Below are positions 50,950-59,222 of a stretch of 64,000 nt of DNA, piece after piece (position 1 is the stretch's first letter; each line of letters starts with the position of its first letter). Below the pieces are notes generated by a model, which saw only the letters and a program-made list of their open reading frames with translations, searched no databases and was not told where the DNA came from. A program made the translations under genes and the position numbers. This DNA is from Aalborgiella sp043740415 (GTDB lineage: Bacteria > Pseudomonadota > Gammaproteobacteria > Burkholderiales > Burkholderiaceae_C), in NCBI GenBank assembly GCA_043740415.1, contig JAYUCJ010000152.1:1-64000 (forward strand), written 5' to 3'.

Positions 50950-53235
50950 ATGAAATTTCGCTTCCCCATCATCATCATTGATGAAGATTTCCGCTCTGAA
51001 AACACCTCCGGTTTGGGTATTCGCGCCTTGGCGCAAGCCATTGAGAGCGAGGGTTTTGAGGTGCTGGGTGTCACCAGTTATGGCGATTTGAGCCAATTTG
51101 CGCAGCAGCAAAGCCGCGCCAGTGCGTTTATTTTGTCAGTCGATGATGACGAATTCACCCCAGGGCCTGATTTAGACCCCGCCGTGCTGAATTTGCGCCA
51201 TTTCATTGAAGAAGTGCGACGCAAGAATTTAGAGGTGCCTATCTACGTTTATGGTGAGACCAAAACATCACGCCACATCCCCAACGACGTTTTGCGCGAG
51301 TTGCATGGCTTCATTCACATGTTTGAAGACACGCCAGAGTTTGTGGCACGTCACATCATCCGCGAGGCCAAAAGCTATTTAGAAGGCGTGCAACCACCTT
51401 TCTTCAAAGCGCTGCTCGATTACGCCGAAGACGGCTCGTACAGCTGGCACTGCCCAGGTCACTCCGGTGGCGTGGCCTTCTTGAAAAGCCCAGTTGGCCA
51501 GATGTACCACCAGTTTTATGGTGAAAACATGCTGCGCGCTGACGTCTGCAACGCAGTAGAAGAACTCGGCCAGTTGCTAGATCACAATGGGGCGATTGGC
51601 GAAAGTGAACGCAATGCGGCGCGTATTTTCAACGCCGACCATTGCTTTTTTGTGACCAACGGCACCTCCACCAGCAACAAAATGGTCTGGCACCACACCG
51701 TCGCACCGAACGACGTGGTGGTGGTGGACCGCAATTGCCACAAATCCATCCTGCACGCCATCATCATGACGGGGGCGATTCCGGTGTTTTTGAAGCCCAC
51801 ACGGAACCACTTCGGCATCATCGGGCCGATTCCGAAGGAAGAATTTGAAGTCAAATCGATTCAAGCCAAAATCAAAGCGAATCCGCTCCTCAAACACCTG
51901 GAAGGTGTGGATCCCAAAACCATCAAACCCCGCGTGATGACGGTCACGCAGAGCACCTATGACGGCGTGCTCTACAACACAGAAACCATCAAAGGCATGC
52001 TCGATGGCTATGTAGAAAACTTGCATTTCGACGAAGCCTGGCTGCCGCACGCTGCGTTTCACCCGTTTTATGGCACCTACCATTCGATGGGGAAAAAACG
52101 CATTCGCCCCAAGTCAGCGGTCGTCTACGCCACGCAATCCATCCACAAGCTGTTGGCCGGTATCAGCCAAGCCAGCCATGTGCTGGTGCAGGACTCGCAA
52201 ACCGTCAAGCTGGATCGGCATTTGTTCAACGAGGCGTATTTGATGCACACCTCGACCTCACCGCAGTACAGCATCATCGCCAGCTGCGACGTGGCTGCCG
52301 CCATGATGGAACCGCCGGGTGGAACGGCTTTGGTCGAAGAAAGCATTGTGGAGGCGCTTGATTTTCGCCGCGCCATGCGCAAGATTGATGACGAATACGG
52401 CACCGACTGGTGGTTCAAAGTGTGGGGGCCGGACAAACTGGCAGAAGAAGGCATGGGCCGGGCCAATGACTGGATCATCAAGGGCGAATCCAAATCAGCC
52501 AAAGCGGGCGTCAATTGGCACGGTTTTGGCAAGATGGCGACGGGTTTCAACATGCTGGATCCGATCAAAGCAACCATCGTCACACCGGGCATGGACTTGA
52601 ACGGCAAGTTTGCCAAAACCGGCATTCCGGCCAGCATCGTGACCAAGTTTTTGGCTGAGCACGGCGTGGTGGTTGAGAAAACTGGTTTGTACAGCTTCTT
52701 CATCTTGTTCACCATCGGCATCACCAAAGGCCGCTGGAACAGCATGTTGACGGCGCTGCAGCAGTTCAAAGACGACTACGACAAAAACCAACCCATGTGG
52801 CGCATCTTGCCCGAGTTCTGCCAAAAGCACCGCAAGTACGAAAAAATGGGCTTGGCGGACTTGTGCCACCATTTGCACACCTTGTATGCCAAGTACGACA
52901 TTGCACGGTTGACCACTGACATGTATCTGAGCGACTTGAAACCCGCCATGAAGCCCAGCGACGCATACGCCCACATCGCGCAGCGTAAGACGGAGCGCGT
53001 GGCGATTGACGACTTAGTGGGCCGCATCACCGTAGGCTTGGTCACACCCTATCCACCGGGTATTCCATTGTTGATTCCGGGTGAAGTGTTCAACAAGAAA
53101 ATTGTGGACTACCTCAAGTTTTCACGTGAATTCAATGAGCAGTGCCCTGGCTTTGAAACAGATATTCACGGCTTGGTGGCTGAAGATGGCAAAGACGGTA
53201 AAAAGCACTACTACGCTGATTGCGTGAAGTCGTAG
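50950..53235 (+). CDS. Orn/Lys/Arg decarboxylase, fold type I
   Basis: A 761-residue PLP enzyme of the large inducible-type family. The N-terminal wing (I-I-I-I-D-E-D-F-R-S) is response-regulator-like; the catalytic domain has H-C-P-G-H-S-G-G, N-G-T-S-T-S-N-K, H-F-D-E-A-W, and the cofactor Lys (~400) in Q-S-I-H-K-L-L-A-G. It decarboxylates arginine, lysine or ornithine; which one cannot be read reliably. Lone gene. Confidence 0.92.
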   Translation: MKFRFPIIIIDEDFRSENTSGLGIRALAQAIESEGFEVLGVTSYGDLSQFAQQQSRASAFILSVDDDEFTPGPDLDPAVLNLRHFIEEVRRKNLEVPIYVYGETKTSRHIPNDVLRELHGFIHMFEDTPEFVARHIIREAKSYLEGVQPPFFKALLDYAEDGSYSWHCPGHSGGVAFLKSPVGQMYHQFYGENMLRADVCNAVEELGQLLDHNGAIGESERNAARIFNADHCFFVTNGTSTSNKMVWHHTVAPNDVVVVDRNCHKSILHAIIMTGAIPVFLKPTRNHFGIIGPIPKEEFEVKSIQAKIKANPLLKHLEGVDPKTIKPRVMTVTQSTYDGVLYNTETIKGMLDGYVENLHFDEAWLPHAAFHPFYGTYHSMGKKRIRPKSAVVYATQSIHKLLAGISQASHVLVQDSQTVKLDRHLFNEAYLMHTSTSPQYSIIASCDVAAAMMEPPGGTALVEESIVEALDFRRAMRKIDDEYGTDWWFKVWGPDKLAEEGMGRANDWIIKGESKSAKAGVNWHGFGKMATGFNMLDPIKATIVTPGMDLNGKFAKTGIPASIVTKFLAEHGVVVEKTGLYSFFILFTIGITKGRWNSMLTALQQFKDDYDKNQPMWRILPEFCQKHRKYEKMGLADLCHHLHTLYAKYDIARLTTDMYLSDLKPAMKPSDAYAHIAQRKTERVAIDDLVGRITVGLVTPYPPGIPLLIPGEVFNKKIVDYLKFSREFNEQCPGFETDIHGLVAEDGKDGKKHYYADCVKS

Positions 53236-53388
53236 CGTTGCCTGTAACAAATTCAGACAATTTTTAGACGAAATTTACGTAACTTTCAGGCTCAGTGTGC
53301 GTTGAGTAACATAAGGCAGGAGGAAAATCTGCCATTATGAAAGTGTAAATGCGTTTCAACCCATCAAAGACTTTGCAAAGGAAATTGT

Positions 53389-53760
53389 ATGAAAAAATCT
53401 CTCAAACTCGCTTTAGTTGCCACTAGCATTGCCGTTTTGAGCGCCTGCGGCGGCGGCGGTGGCGATGTTGTGGTGATAGACCAACCTCATGCTTTTTTGT
53501 CAGTTGACAACCTCAACTATGGCAATGGTGTTGTTTGCGTTGAAGACATCTTCGTTGATGCATTTTCCGCACAAGGCCAACAAGTGGCACGTGACTTGGT
53601 AGATTTCTACGGCACCTACAACTTCTCGTTGAGCCCCATCCATCAAGCCTACTCAGCGCCTACGTATTGCGGTGGCCCGACATCAAACTTCACACCCGCA
53701 CCCGGCACGATCGTTAATGCAAGCTACTACTACAACGTGATTGTTCCGCGCGTTCGTTAA
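53389..53760 (+). CDS. small hypothetical lipoprotein
   Basis: A 123-residue lipoprotein (L-S-A-C-G-G-G-G-G, Cys ~20). The mature part has two further Cys (V-V-C-V-E-D, T-Y-C-G-G) that may pair, and a Tyr-rich end. A-A-A-G-G-A lies before the ATG. No family recognised. A dispersed repeat begins 18 bp after the stop. Confidence 0.65.
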   Translation: MKKSLKLALVATSIAVLSACGGGGGDVVVIDQPHAFLSVDNLNYGNGVVCVEDIFVDAFSAQGQQVARDLVDFYGTYNFSLSPIHQAYSAPTYCGGPTSNFTPAPGTIVNASYYYNVIVPRVR

Positions 53761-53777
53761 TCATTCATCCACAACAT

Positions 53778-53820
53778 GCTATTTTAATGATAGCACTTTA
53801 GGAAATAAATACGCCGATTA
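53778..53820 (+). repeat. dispersed two-hairpin repeat, copy 11
   Basis: GCTATTTTAATGATAGC followed by GGAAATAAATACGCC, between the lipoprotein gene and the 3' end of DUF3501. A T-run follows near 53848, so the region may help end transcription. Confidence 0.85.
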
Positions 53821-53856
53821 CAGACTGGTTTACTCGATAAATCAGGTTTTTTTATC

Positions 53857-54450
53857 TTATAACTTCAAATCAGAGGCCAGAGATGTTAGCGCCTCGGGTT
53901 CGATTTGCGTGTGTGCTGGGTAGTTGGTATGGTCGCAGCCTAGCTTCACACCTGCACCCGCTAGAACGGCTGCGCGCATCGCTGCATTCAATTCAAAACG
54001 CACAAAATGAACAGCTGAAGTTTTCTCGTCGTTCTCACGCTCCAGGTCTTCGTCGGCAATAGCGTAGACGCGGGTGTGACCTTCGACTTCCACGAACATA
54101 TGGTCTGCCACCCCGATCAGGCGCGCTAATTCACGCCGGCGCTCATTTTCGTCGGGGTACTCTATCAGCATGGTGGCTTTCCAGTTGCAGCCATCGGGTA
54201 CCAAAGGCGCGTAAGCCTCGATTTTTTGCAAAATACCCTCTTCTTCAAATACCTTCTCAATACGCAACATTTCTTGAATTTGGTAACGTACCGTTGTTTC
54301 AGACTCAAATTGCAAGTTAATATGCTCGCCCAAATGCACAGAGCGCAACTGCCTGTGCGCCATGATGGCGACGTGGTTGGCCTTGCGGTACTTGCTGTAG
54401 GCCTCCAAAGTCATGAGGTTTTCAGGGGTGATGTGACCGGTTAATTGCAT
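53857..54450 (-). CDS. DUF3501 family protein
   Basis: A 197-residue protein with the family opening I-T-P-E-N-L-M-T-L-E-A-Y and internal R-Y-Q-I-Q-E-M-L-R-I-E-K. Function unknown; it consistently follows a rubrerythrin and a CCG-type Fe-S protein, as here, and is thought to belong to an oxidative-stress or redox module. Start 54450 chosen over 54468 as it matches the conserved start. Confidence 0.85.
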   Translation of the reverse strand: MQLTGHITPENLMTLEAYSKYRKANHVAIMAHRQLRSVHLGEHINLQFESETTVRYQIQEMLRIEKVFEEEGILQKIEAYAPLVPDGCNWKATMLIEYPDENERRRELARLIGVADHMFVEVEGHTRVYAIADEDLERENDEKTSAVHFVRFELNAAMRAAVLAGAGVKLGCDHTNYPAHTQIEPEALTSLASDLKL

Positions 54451-54501
54451 GGTATTTCTCAGATTCAATTCAATTCAATTATTAATTCAATAATTTTTCA
54501 C

Positions 54502-55860
54502 TTATTTCAAACCATACGCTTCACGAATCAACGTGAGCGGATGTTTTTGCGGCACGACGTGCCCTTCTGCCAATTTGTTCACCTCAAAACCCTGCGCGAT
54601 ATGGTGCCCACCCAGTGGACAGTCCGAGCTGATCACATCCGGCAAGCCGCCATCTTTGTGGTTGGCCATGGCTTTGAACAATGGTTTGCCAATCTTCATA
54701 GCTTGGTCGTGGGTGCCTACTTTGACGCCAAATGTGCCGGCATGACCCGAACAGCGCTCATGCGTGTGGACGCTGGTGCCTGGCACCATTTTGAGCATTT
54801 CTTCGGTCTTTTTGCCGATTTGCTGGACACGCCCGTGGCAGGGAATTTGGTAGCTGATTTTGCCCAGTTCAACAGGAAAATCGACCTTCAACAATCCATC
54901 GCGTTTGCGGGCCATCAAGTACTCAAACGGGTCCCACATGGCTTCTTTGACCAAGGCAACATCAGTATCACCGGGAAACATCAACGGGATTTCTTGCTTG
55001 AACATCAAGGTGCAGCTGGGCACTGCGCTCAAAATCGCAAAGCCGTCTTTGGCGTATTTGGCCAGTGTGGGAATGTTCGCGTCTTTGCTTTTACCTACAG
55101 AATCCAAATCACCCAGCTCCAACTTGGGCATGCCGCAGCAAGATTCTTTTTCAACGATCACATAAGGTACTGCGTTGTGGTCTAAGATTTTCAGCAAATC
55201 ATGACCTATGCCTGGTTCGTTGTAGTTGATGTAACAAGTCGCGTAAATAGCGACTTTGCCGGGCGTTTTTGCACCATCCACGACCGAATGCTCTTTGGAC
55301 GTTGCAGCACCTGAGCGGAATTTTTTAGCTGCAAACTCAGGCAACCAGGCGTCTTTATCAACGCCCAATACCTTTTCCATCACCGCGCGCGCTGGCTTGG
55401 TTTTATTGACGGCGTTGACAAGCTGCGAAACGATAGGAATACCGGCAAACGAACCCGTCACATCGGTGGACGACAGAATCTTCTCACCCATGCCGACTTC
55501 ACCCTTTTTGAACTTGATCGCCTTGGCGCGCAGCATGGTGTGCGGAAAGTCTAGGTTGAACTCGTGCGGCGGTACATAAGGGCACTTGGTCAGGTAGCAC
55601 AGGTCGCACATATAGCACTGGTCAACCACTTTCCAGTAGTCTTTTTTATCCACACCATCAACTTCCATGGTCTTGGACTCGTCCACCAAGTCAAACAGCG
55701 TCGGGAATGAACCGCACAAGCTCACGCAGCGCCGGCAGCCGTGGCAAATATCAAAGATGCGCTCCATCTCGTGGAAGGTCGCTTCTTCGTTGTAGTAATC
55801 GGGGTTTTGCCAGTCAATCGCGTGACGGGTCGGGGCGGCTAGGTTGCCTTCTGTTGCCAT
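54502..55860 (-). CDS. Fe-S protein, GlpC/HdrB-like
   Basis: A 452-residue protein. Two 4Fe-4S binding stretches near residues 38-100: C-H-G-C-R-R-C-V-S-L-C and C-Y-M-C-D-L-C-Y-L-T-K-C-P. Two CCG-type regions follow (E-S-C-C-G-M-P around 240; E-R-C-S-G-H-A-G around 370). Such proteins pass electrons between a donor and a quinone or thiol target. It sits between the truncated rubrerythrin and DUF3501, part of a conserved trio. Confidence 0.9.
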   Translation of the reverse strand: MATEGNLAAPTRHAIDWQNPDYYNEEATFHEMERIFDICHGCRRCVSLCGSFPTLFDLVDESKTMEVDGVDKKDYWKVVDQCYMCDLCYLTKCPYVPPHEFNLDFPHTMLRAKAIKFKKGEVGMGEKILSSTDVTGSFAGIPIVSQLVNAVNKTKPARAVMEKVLGVDKDAWLPEFAAKKFRSGAATSKEHSVVDGAKTPGKVAIYATCYINYNEPGIGHDLLKILDHNAVPYVIVEKESCCGMPKLELGDLDSVGKSKDANIPTLAKYAKDGFAILSAVPSCTLMFKQEIPLMFPGDTDVALVKEAMWDPFEYLMARKRDGLLKVDFPVELGKISYQIPCHGRVQQIGKKTEEMLKMVPGTSVHTHERCSGHAGTFGVKVGTHDQAMKIGKPLFKAMANHKDGGLPDVISSDCPLGGHHIAQGFEVNKLAEGHVVPQKHPLTLIREAYGLK

Positions 55861-55882
55861 ATATGCCTCTTTAAATATTTTC

Positions 55883-55910
55883 GCTCGCTACAACCAGAGG
55901 CGTAGCGAGC
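55883..55910. other. 9-bp-arm hairpin
   Basis: GCTCGCTAC and GTAGCGAGC are exact reverse complements with a 10-nt loop, just upstream of the Fe-S protein start. Together with the next hairpin it fills the gap to the rubrerythrin remnant. Confidence 0.75.
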
Positions 55911-56005
55911 AGGTGCAGGGCTAGACGCGGGTGTCGGGTTACCGGAATGTGCTTAAGGCACATGAGGATTGCCCGAACGGAACCCGCAACGACGCCCTGC
56001 GCCTG
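55910..56005. other. ~96-bp nested hairpin, possible structured RNA or repeat
   Basis: Outer arms CAGGTGCAGGGC/GCCCTGCGCCTG (12 bp, one G-T), then GCGGGT/ACCCGC, TCGGG/CCCGA and tip ATGTGC/GCACAT with a 5-nt loop. All pair in register, so one long rod forms. It may be a leader RNA of the Fe-S gene, a processing site in the operon, or a dispersed palindrome. There is no T-run on either strand. Confidence 0.65.
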
Positions 56006-56021
56006 CGCAGTAGCCGAACGA

Positions 56022-56273
56022 TTAATCTACCAATTCAGCCAAAGCCTTGGCATAGCGGTTCGCGTGTGAACGCTCTGCTTTTGCCAAAGTTTCAAACCAA
56101 TCAGCCACTTCATCATGACCTTCGTCGCGCGCTGTTTTAGCCATGCCAGGGTACATATCGGTGTATTCATGGGTTTCGCCAGCGACGGCGGACTTCAAAT
56201 TGTCACGAGTCGCGCCAAACGGCATGTCTGTGGCAGGGTCGCCGCATTGTTCTAGCCACTCTAAGTGGCTGAA
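56022..56273 (-). pseudogene. rubrerythrin, N-terminus lost
   Basis: The reading frame matches the second half of rubrerythrin: H-L-E-W-L-E-Q-C-G-D-P-A-T, then A-V-A-G-E-T-H-E-Y-T-D-M-Y-P-G-M-A-K-T-A-R-D-E-G, then A-K-A-E-R-S-H-A. A normal protein is ~139 residues; the first ~50, which carry half of the diiron ligands, are absent. The match stops at about 56273, and AT-rich sequence follows up to the secretion island. The frame stays open to an ATG at 56291, so a short protein may be made, but a working diiron site is not expected. Confidence 0.8.
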
Positions 56274-56486
56274 AAATCTCTTAAATTGCAACCAATTGAA
56301 ACGAGTTTACTGTAATACTTAAGATTTCAATTTCATGCATTTACTTATGTCAATGTTAACTTTCGGGGGGGGTAGCGCAACAAGTACTTACATTTAATTC
56401 AGTTTATCTTCAAAAACTGTCTATATTTAACTCTCAATTCAAAAGTGTTCTGAAATTTTCTGAATTTCTTGAGGATGTCAACGCAG

Positions 56487-57950
56487 ATGTTATTTTTTCG
56501 CCCCGAAGTCATGCAGTCACAAGCCAGCCAATGGCTAGGCGTTGTACGCTTGCACAGACCCTTGTCGTTCGGCTTGATCACTGCAACAGCCATCGGCGTT
56601 GCACTTTTGTGCATCACATTTGCAACGTGGGGCGAAGTCAACCGTAAATCACGCATTTCTGGCTTGCTCGTTTCTTCGTTAGGCAGCCTGAATATAGCCG
56701 CACCGCTGGCCGGTGTGTTGGTCGAAAGCCGGATTTCTGAAGGCCAAACCGTACAAGCGGGTGACGTGCTGTTCGTACTCAACACCGAGCGCCAAAGCAC
56801 GGCGGGCGACACCAACGCCCTGACTCTGATACACATCGAAGCCCGCAAGCAAACCCTGAACACCGAGCGCGGCCTGCGCCAGCTGCAAACCAGTCAACGC
56901 AGCCAAGTGCTAGAAGACCGCATTCGCACGCTGAATGCCGAGCTATTGCGCCTAGACGAAGAGCAAAACCTGCTAGAAAACCGCATCACCCTGTCCAAGA
57001 AGACACTTGCACGCAGCCAAAAATTAGCTTCCGAGGGCTTTTTGTCTGAAGCTCAAGTACAAACCAACCAAGAAGAACTCATAGACCTCAACAGCCGCCA
57101 ACAAGCCCAAGCCCGCAGCAAACTCAGCACCCAGCGCGACCTACGCACACTCACTGGCGAAGCCGAAGGTCTAGCCACCCAACTCAAAGCAGATTTAAAC
57201 CAGCTAGCGCGCAATGTGTCGCAGCTCAACCAAGAAGCCACAGAAACCACCGCCCGCAAAAGCACCCTCATCACCGCGCCCTACGCTGGCACCATCACCG
57301 CCTTTAACCTGCAAAACGGCCAAGCCGTGCAGGCGGGGCAAACCTTGGCGACGTTGGTGCGTACAGAAACCACATCTCCGATGCTCACCACAGAAAAAGT
57401 CAGGTTGAAAATCTCCGGCTACAAGATGACGACGTTACTTTCGACGCCAAAAAATACCGTTCGCCCTGAGCCTAACATTCCATCCGTTCGCCCTGAGCCT
57501 GTCGAAGGGTTCACCGCCAAAGCAGAGCCACAAGCCCCGCAATCCCTCCAAGCCCACCTCTACGCCCCCAGCCGCACCGCCGGCTTCCTCAAACCCGGCC
57601 AGTCCGTCTACATGCGCTACGCCGCCTACCCCTACCAAAAGTTCGGCCTACAAACCGGCCACATCACCGCCATATCCGCCACCCCCTTCTCCGCCAGCGA
57701 GCTACCCCCCAACATCGCCCAGCAGCTCATCGCGCAATCTGGCAGCAACGAAGCCCTCTTTCGCATCAACGTGCGGCTAGACCAGCAAACGATTACCAGC
57801 TACGGCGAGCCGCTGCAACTCAAAGCAGGGCTAACGCTAGAGGCCGATGTGCTGCAAGAACGCAGAAAGATATGGGAATGGGTGCTAGAGCCGCTGCTTG
57901 CGGCTAAGGCGCAATTGAAGGTTTTGAACTCGAATCCAAATAAAAATTAA
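56487..57950 (+). CDS. HlyD-family secretion adaptor of a peptide exporter
   Basis: A ~488-residue periplasmic adaptor linking an inner-membrane ABC exporter to a TolC-like channel. One N-terminal helix (A-T-A-I-G-V-A-L-L-C-I-T-F-A), the lipoyl half-motif I-A-A-P-L-A-G-V-L-V, a long coiled coil (~100-260), then T-L-I-T-A-P-Y-A-G-T-I-T. The C-terminal beta domain contains an in-frame palindromic repeat coding for V-R-P-E-P-V-E-G. GAGG lies 12 nt before this ATG; an ATG at 56475 directly abuts it and is less likely. Matches the C39-type ABC exporter at 62406. Confidence 0.88.
   Translation: MLFFRPEVMQSQASQWLGVVRLHRPLSFGLITATAIGVALLCITFATWGEVNRKSRISGLLVSSLGSLNIAAPLAGVLVESRISEGQTVQAGDVLFVLNTERQSTAGDTNALTLIHIEARKQTLNTERGLRQLQTSQRSQVLEDRIRTLNAELLRLDEEQNLLENRITLSKKTLARSQKLASEGFLSEAQVQTNQEELIDLNSRQQAQARSKLSTQRDLRTLTGEAEGLATQLKADLNQLARNVSQLNQEATETTARKSTLITAPYAGTITAFNLQNGQAVQAGQTLATLVRTETTSPMLTTEKVRLKISGYKMTTLLSTPKNTVRPEPNIPSVRPEPVEGFTAKAEPQAPQSLQAHLYAPSRTAGFLKPGQSVYMRYAAYPYQKFGLQTGHITAISATPFSASELPPNIAQQLIAQSGSNEALFRINVRLDQQTITSYGEPLQLKAGLTLEADVLQERRKIWEWVLEPLLAAKAQLKVLNSNPNKN
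57457..57513 (+). repeat. TTCGACAGGCTCAGG-family repeat inside the HlyD gene
   Basis: CCGTTCGCCCTGAGCC occurs twice, at 57457 and 57484, the second continuing TGTCGAAGGG. In frame it encodes T-V-R-P-E-P-N-I-P-S-V-R-P-E-P-V-E-G in the adaptor's C-terminal domain. Confidence 0.9.
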
Positions 57951-57957
57951 TAAAAGC

Positions 57958-58455
57958 ATGAAGTATTTTCAAAAAATCCGCACCATCGTATTTTCAACTG
58001 AATTGCCTTTATGGAAATATTGCTTTCTGACATTTTGGATCTTTATCAGCGTATCGGTTATAGCCAATATTTTTATAAAAACATTAGCAGTATTTTTAAC
58101 TATAAATTATGGACCTGAAGAAATTAAAACTAATTTATCGGTGATTGAATCAGTTGTTGTTAGCATAATCGTACCGTTTATAGAAACACTCCTTCTTGCG
58201 GTGTTTTTAATATTATTTAAAATAATATTAAAAAATAATATGTTTATAGCAATCATCATTGCAATAGTTGCCGGATTGACACATTCAAAACAAGATTGGA
58301 CACATTTTTTTATATACGCGGCTATGTTTTATTTATTTGCACTATTTTATTTAACAAGGTCAAAAATTTCTTTTGCCAATGGATTTATAGCTGCTTTTGT
58401 TCCACATCTGTTAAACAATTCAATGATTGCTCTATTTGCATATTATGATATTTAA
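57958..58455 (+). CDS. CPBP-like (CAAX protease-related) membrane protein
   Basis: A 165-residue, very hydrophobic, AT-rich gene product with about five helices. It keeps parts of the CPBP/Abi pattern: an acidic first site (P-F-I-E-T-L-L-L), a second-site His (A-G-L-T-H-S-K) and H-L-L-N-N at the end. The Glu-Glu-x-x-x-Arg of active members is reduced to one Glu. CPBP proteins beside bacteriocin genes often give self-immunity; that role is inferred. It starts 7 bp after the HlyD stop and precedes a double-glycine peptide gene. Confidence 0.65.
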   Translation: MKYFQKIRTIVFSTELPLWKYCFLTFWIFISVSVIANIFIKTLAVFLTINYGPEEIKTNLSVIESVVVSIIVPFIETLLLAVFLILFKIILKNNMFIAIIIAIVAGLTHSKQDWTHFFIYAAMFYLFALFYLTRSKISFANGFIAAFVPHLLNNSMIALFAYYDI

Positions 58456-58530
58456 ATCTAAATTATAAATTCTGTTTTTACGCATTTGGCAGTAAATTTT
58501 TTATAAATGCGGTATTTAGAAAGAGTAGTT

Positions 58531-58788
58531 ATGAAAGAATTATCGATTGAAGATTTAGCAGAAGTCGCCGGTGGAGGAGCATTGACCACAGCTGGGAAAT
58601 GGATGCTAAACCAACTTGCTGGCTGGGGATTTACGGAAGCAGTTGTCGAAGGCGTTAAATATGTAATGGACAATGAGGGCGGCTGGTTTACTCCTGGCGC
58701 TGCCAACGACGGTGGCGGTTCGTCTCCGTACGTTTGCGATGCTAACGGCTACTGCTATACCAATAATCAGTATAGCTGCTCTGCATAA
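58531..58788 (+). CDS. double-glycine-leader peptide, type 1
   Basis: An 85-residue precursor. The leader M-K-E-L-S-I-E-D-L-A-E-V-A-G-G fits the consensus for C39 cleavage: L at -12, D at -8, L at -7, V at -4, GG at -2/-1. The core (~70 residues) is Gly-rich, with three Cys at its end (Y-V-C-D-A-N-G-Y-C-Y and Y-S-C-S-A). A frame extension to 58507 would place residues before the leader and is rejected. Probably exported and trimmed by the C39 ABC protein at 62406, as a bacteriocin or signal. Confidence 0.8.
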   Translation: MKELSIEDLAEVAGGGALTTAGKWMLNQLAGWGFTEAVVEGVKYVMDNEGGWFTPGAANDGGGSSPYVCDANGYCYTNNQYSCSA

Positions 58789-58809
58789 TAAATTTGCTTA
58801 AATAAAAAT

Positions 58810-58831
58810 CCAAAGATGTGCACATCTTTGG
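58810..58831. terminator. 22-bp perfect palindrome, possible terminator
   Basis: CCAAAGATGTG followed by CACATCTTTGG, exact reverse complements, 22 bp after the type 1 peptide stop. The hairpin would have a 9-bp stem and 4-nt loop; it is followed by ATAATACAACTTTAAT, a poor T-tract, so it might instead be a protein-binding dyad. Confidence 0.5.
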
Positions 58832-58856
58832 ATAATACAACTTTAATATTACCAAT

Positions 58857-59111
58857 ATGCATAGAATGATTAGTGGAGTACTGTCGTTTATTAGAAGCAG
58901 TCAAACATCACCGTACAATACTTCTAATGCTATACAAACGGCAGTCTTACAGGCATACGCAGCGCGCGTGAAACTAAGCAATGATACACATGGCGATACC
59001 GCACTACACATCAATCAACATATTCACAAACCAGCTCTCTCTGAAAACAGTGACTGCAAGCGCTTATGGCAGCAATATAGTTGAAAAACCTTGTGAGATA
59101 ATATTGAATGA
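58857..59111 (+). pseudogene. decayed type 2 double-glycine peptide, copy A
   Basis: Aligns along its whole length with the intact peptide gene at 61128. The GG cleavage pair has become Ser-Ser (AGC AGT for GGG GGC). The C-terminal W-G-T-W-W-D-D block has TGA in place of two Trp codons, the first at 59082 ending the frame at Q-Q-Y-S. The ancestral stop lies at 59109. Leader residues L-7 and I-4 are still visible. It would not be cleaved or full length. Confidence 0.75.
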
Positions 59112-59138
59112 GCTTTTTAAGCATGCAAATATGTCCAT

Positions 59139-59180
59139 GGCTAACATATTATTTGCCTGAGCAGCTATTTTAATAATAGC
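59139..59180 (-). repeat. dispersed two-hairpin repeat, copy 12
   Basis: Degenerate copy (ACATATTATTTGCC then GCTATTTTAATAATAGC) at the same distance behind peptide copy A as copies 13 and 14 are behind peptides B and C. Confidence 0.75.
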
Positions 59181-59222
59181 AATATACTAAAACAAGTACA
59201 CATTAAATATTCTAAAATTACT

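Noticed and set aside
54445..55185. 246-codon frame opposite the Fe-S protein gene
   Set aside because: Antisense of a gene with clear Fe-S motifs; no ribosome site or family signal.
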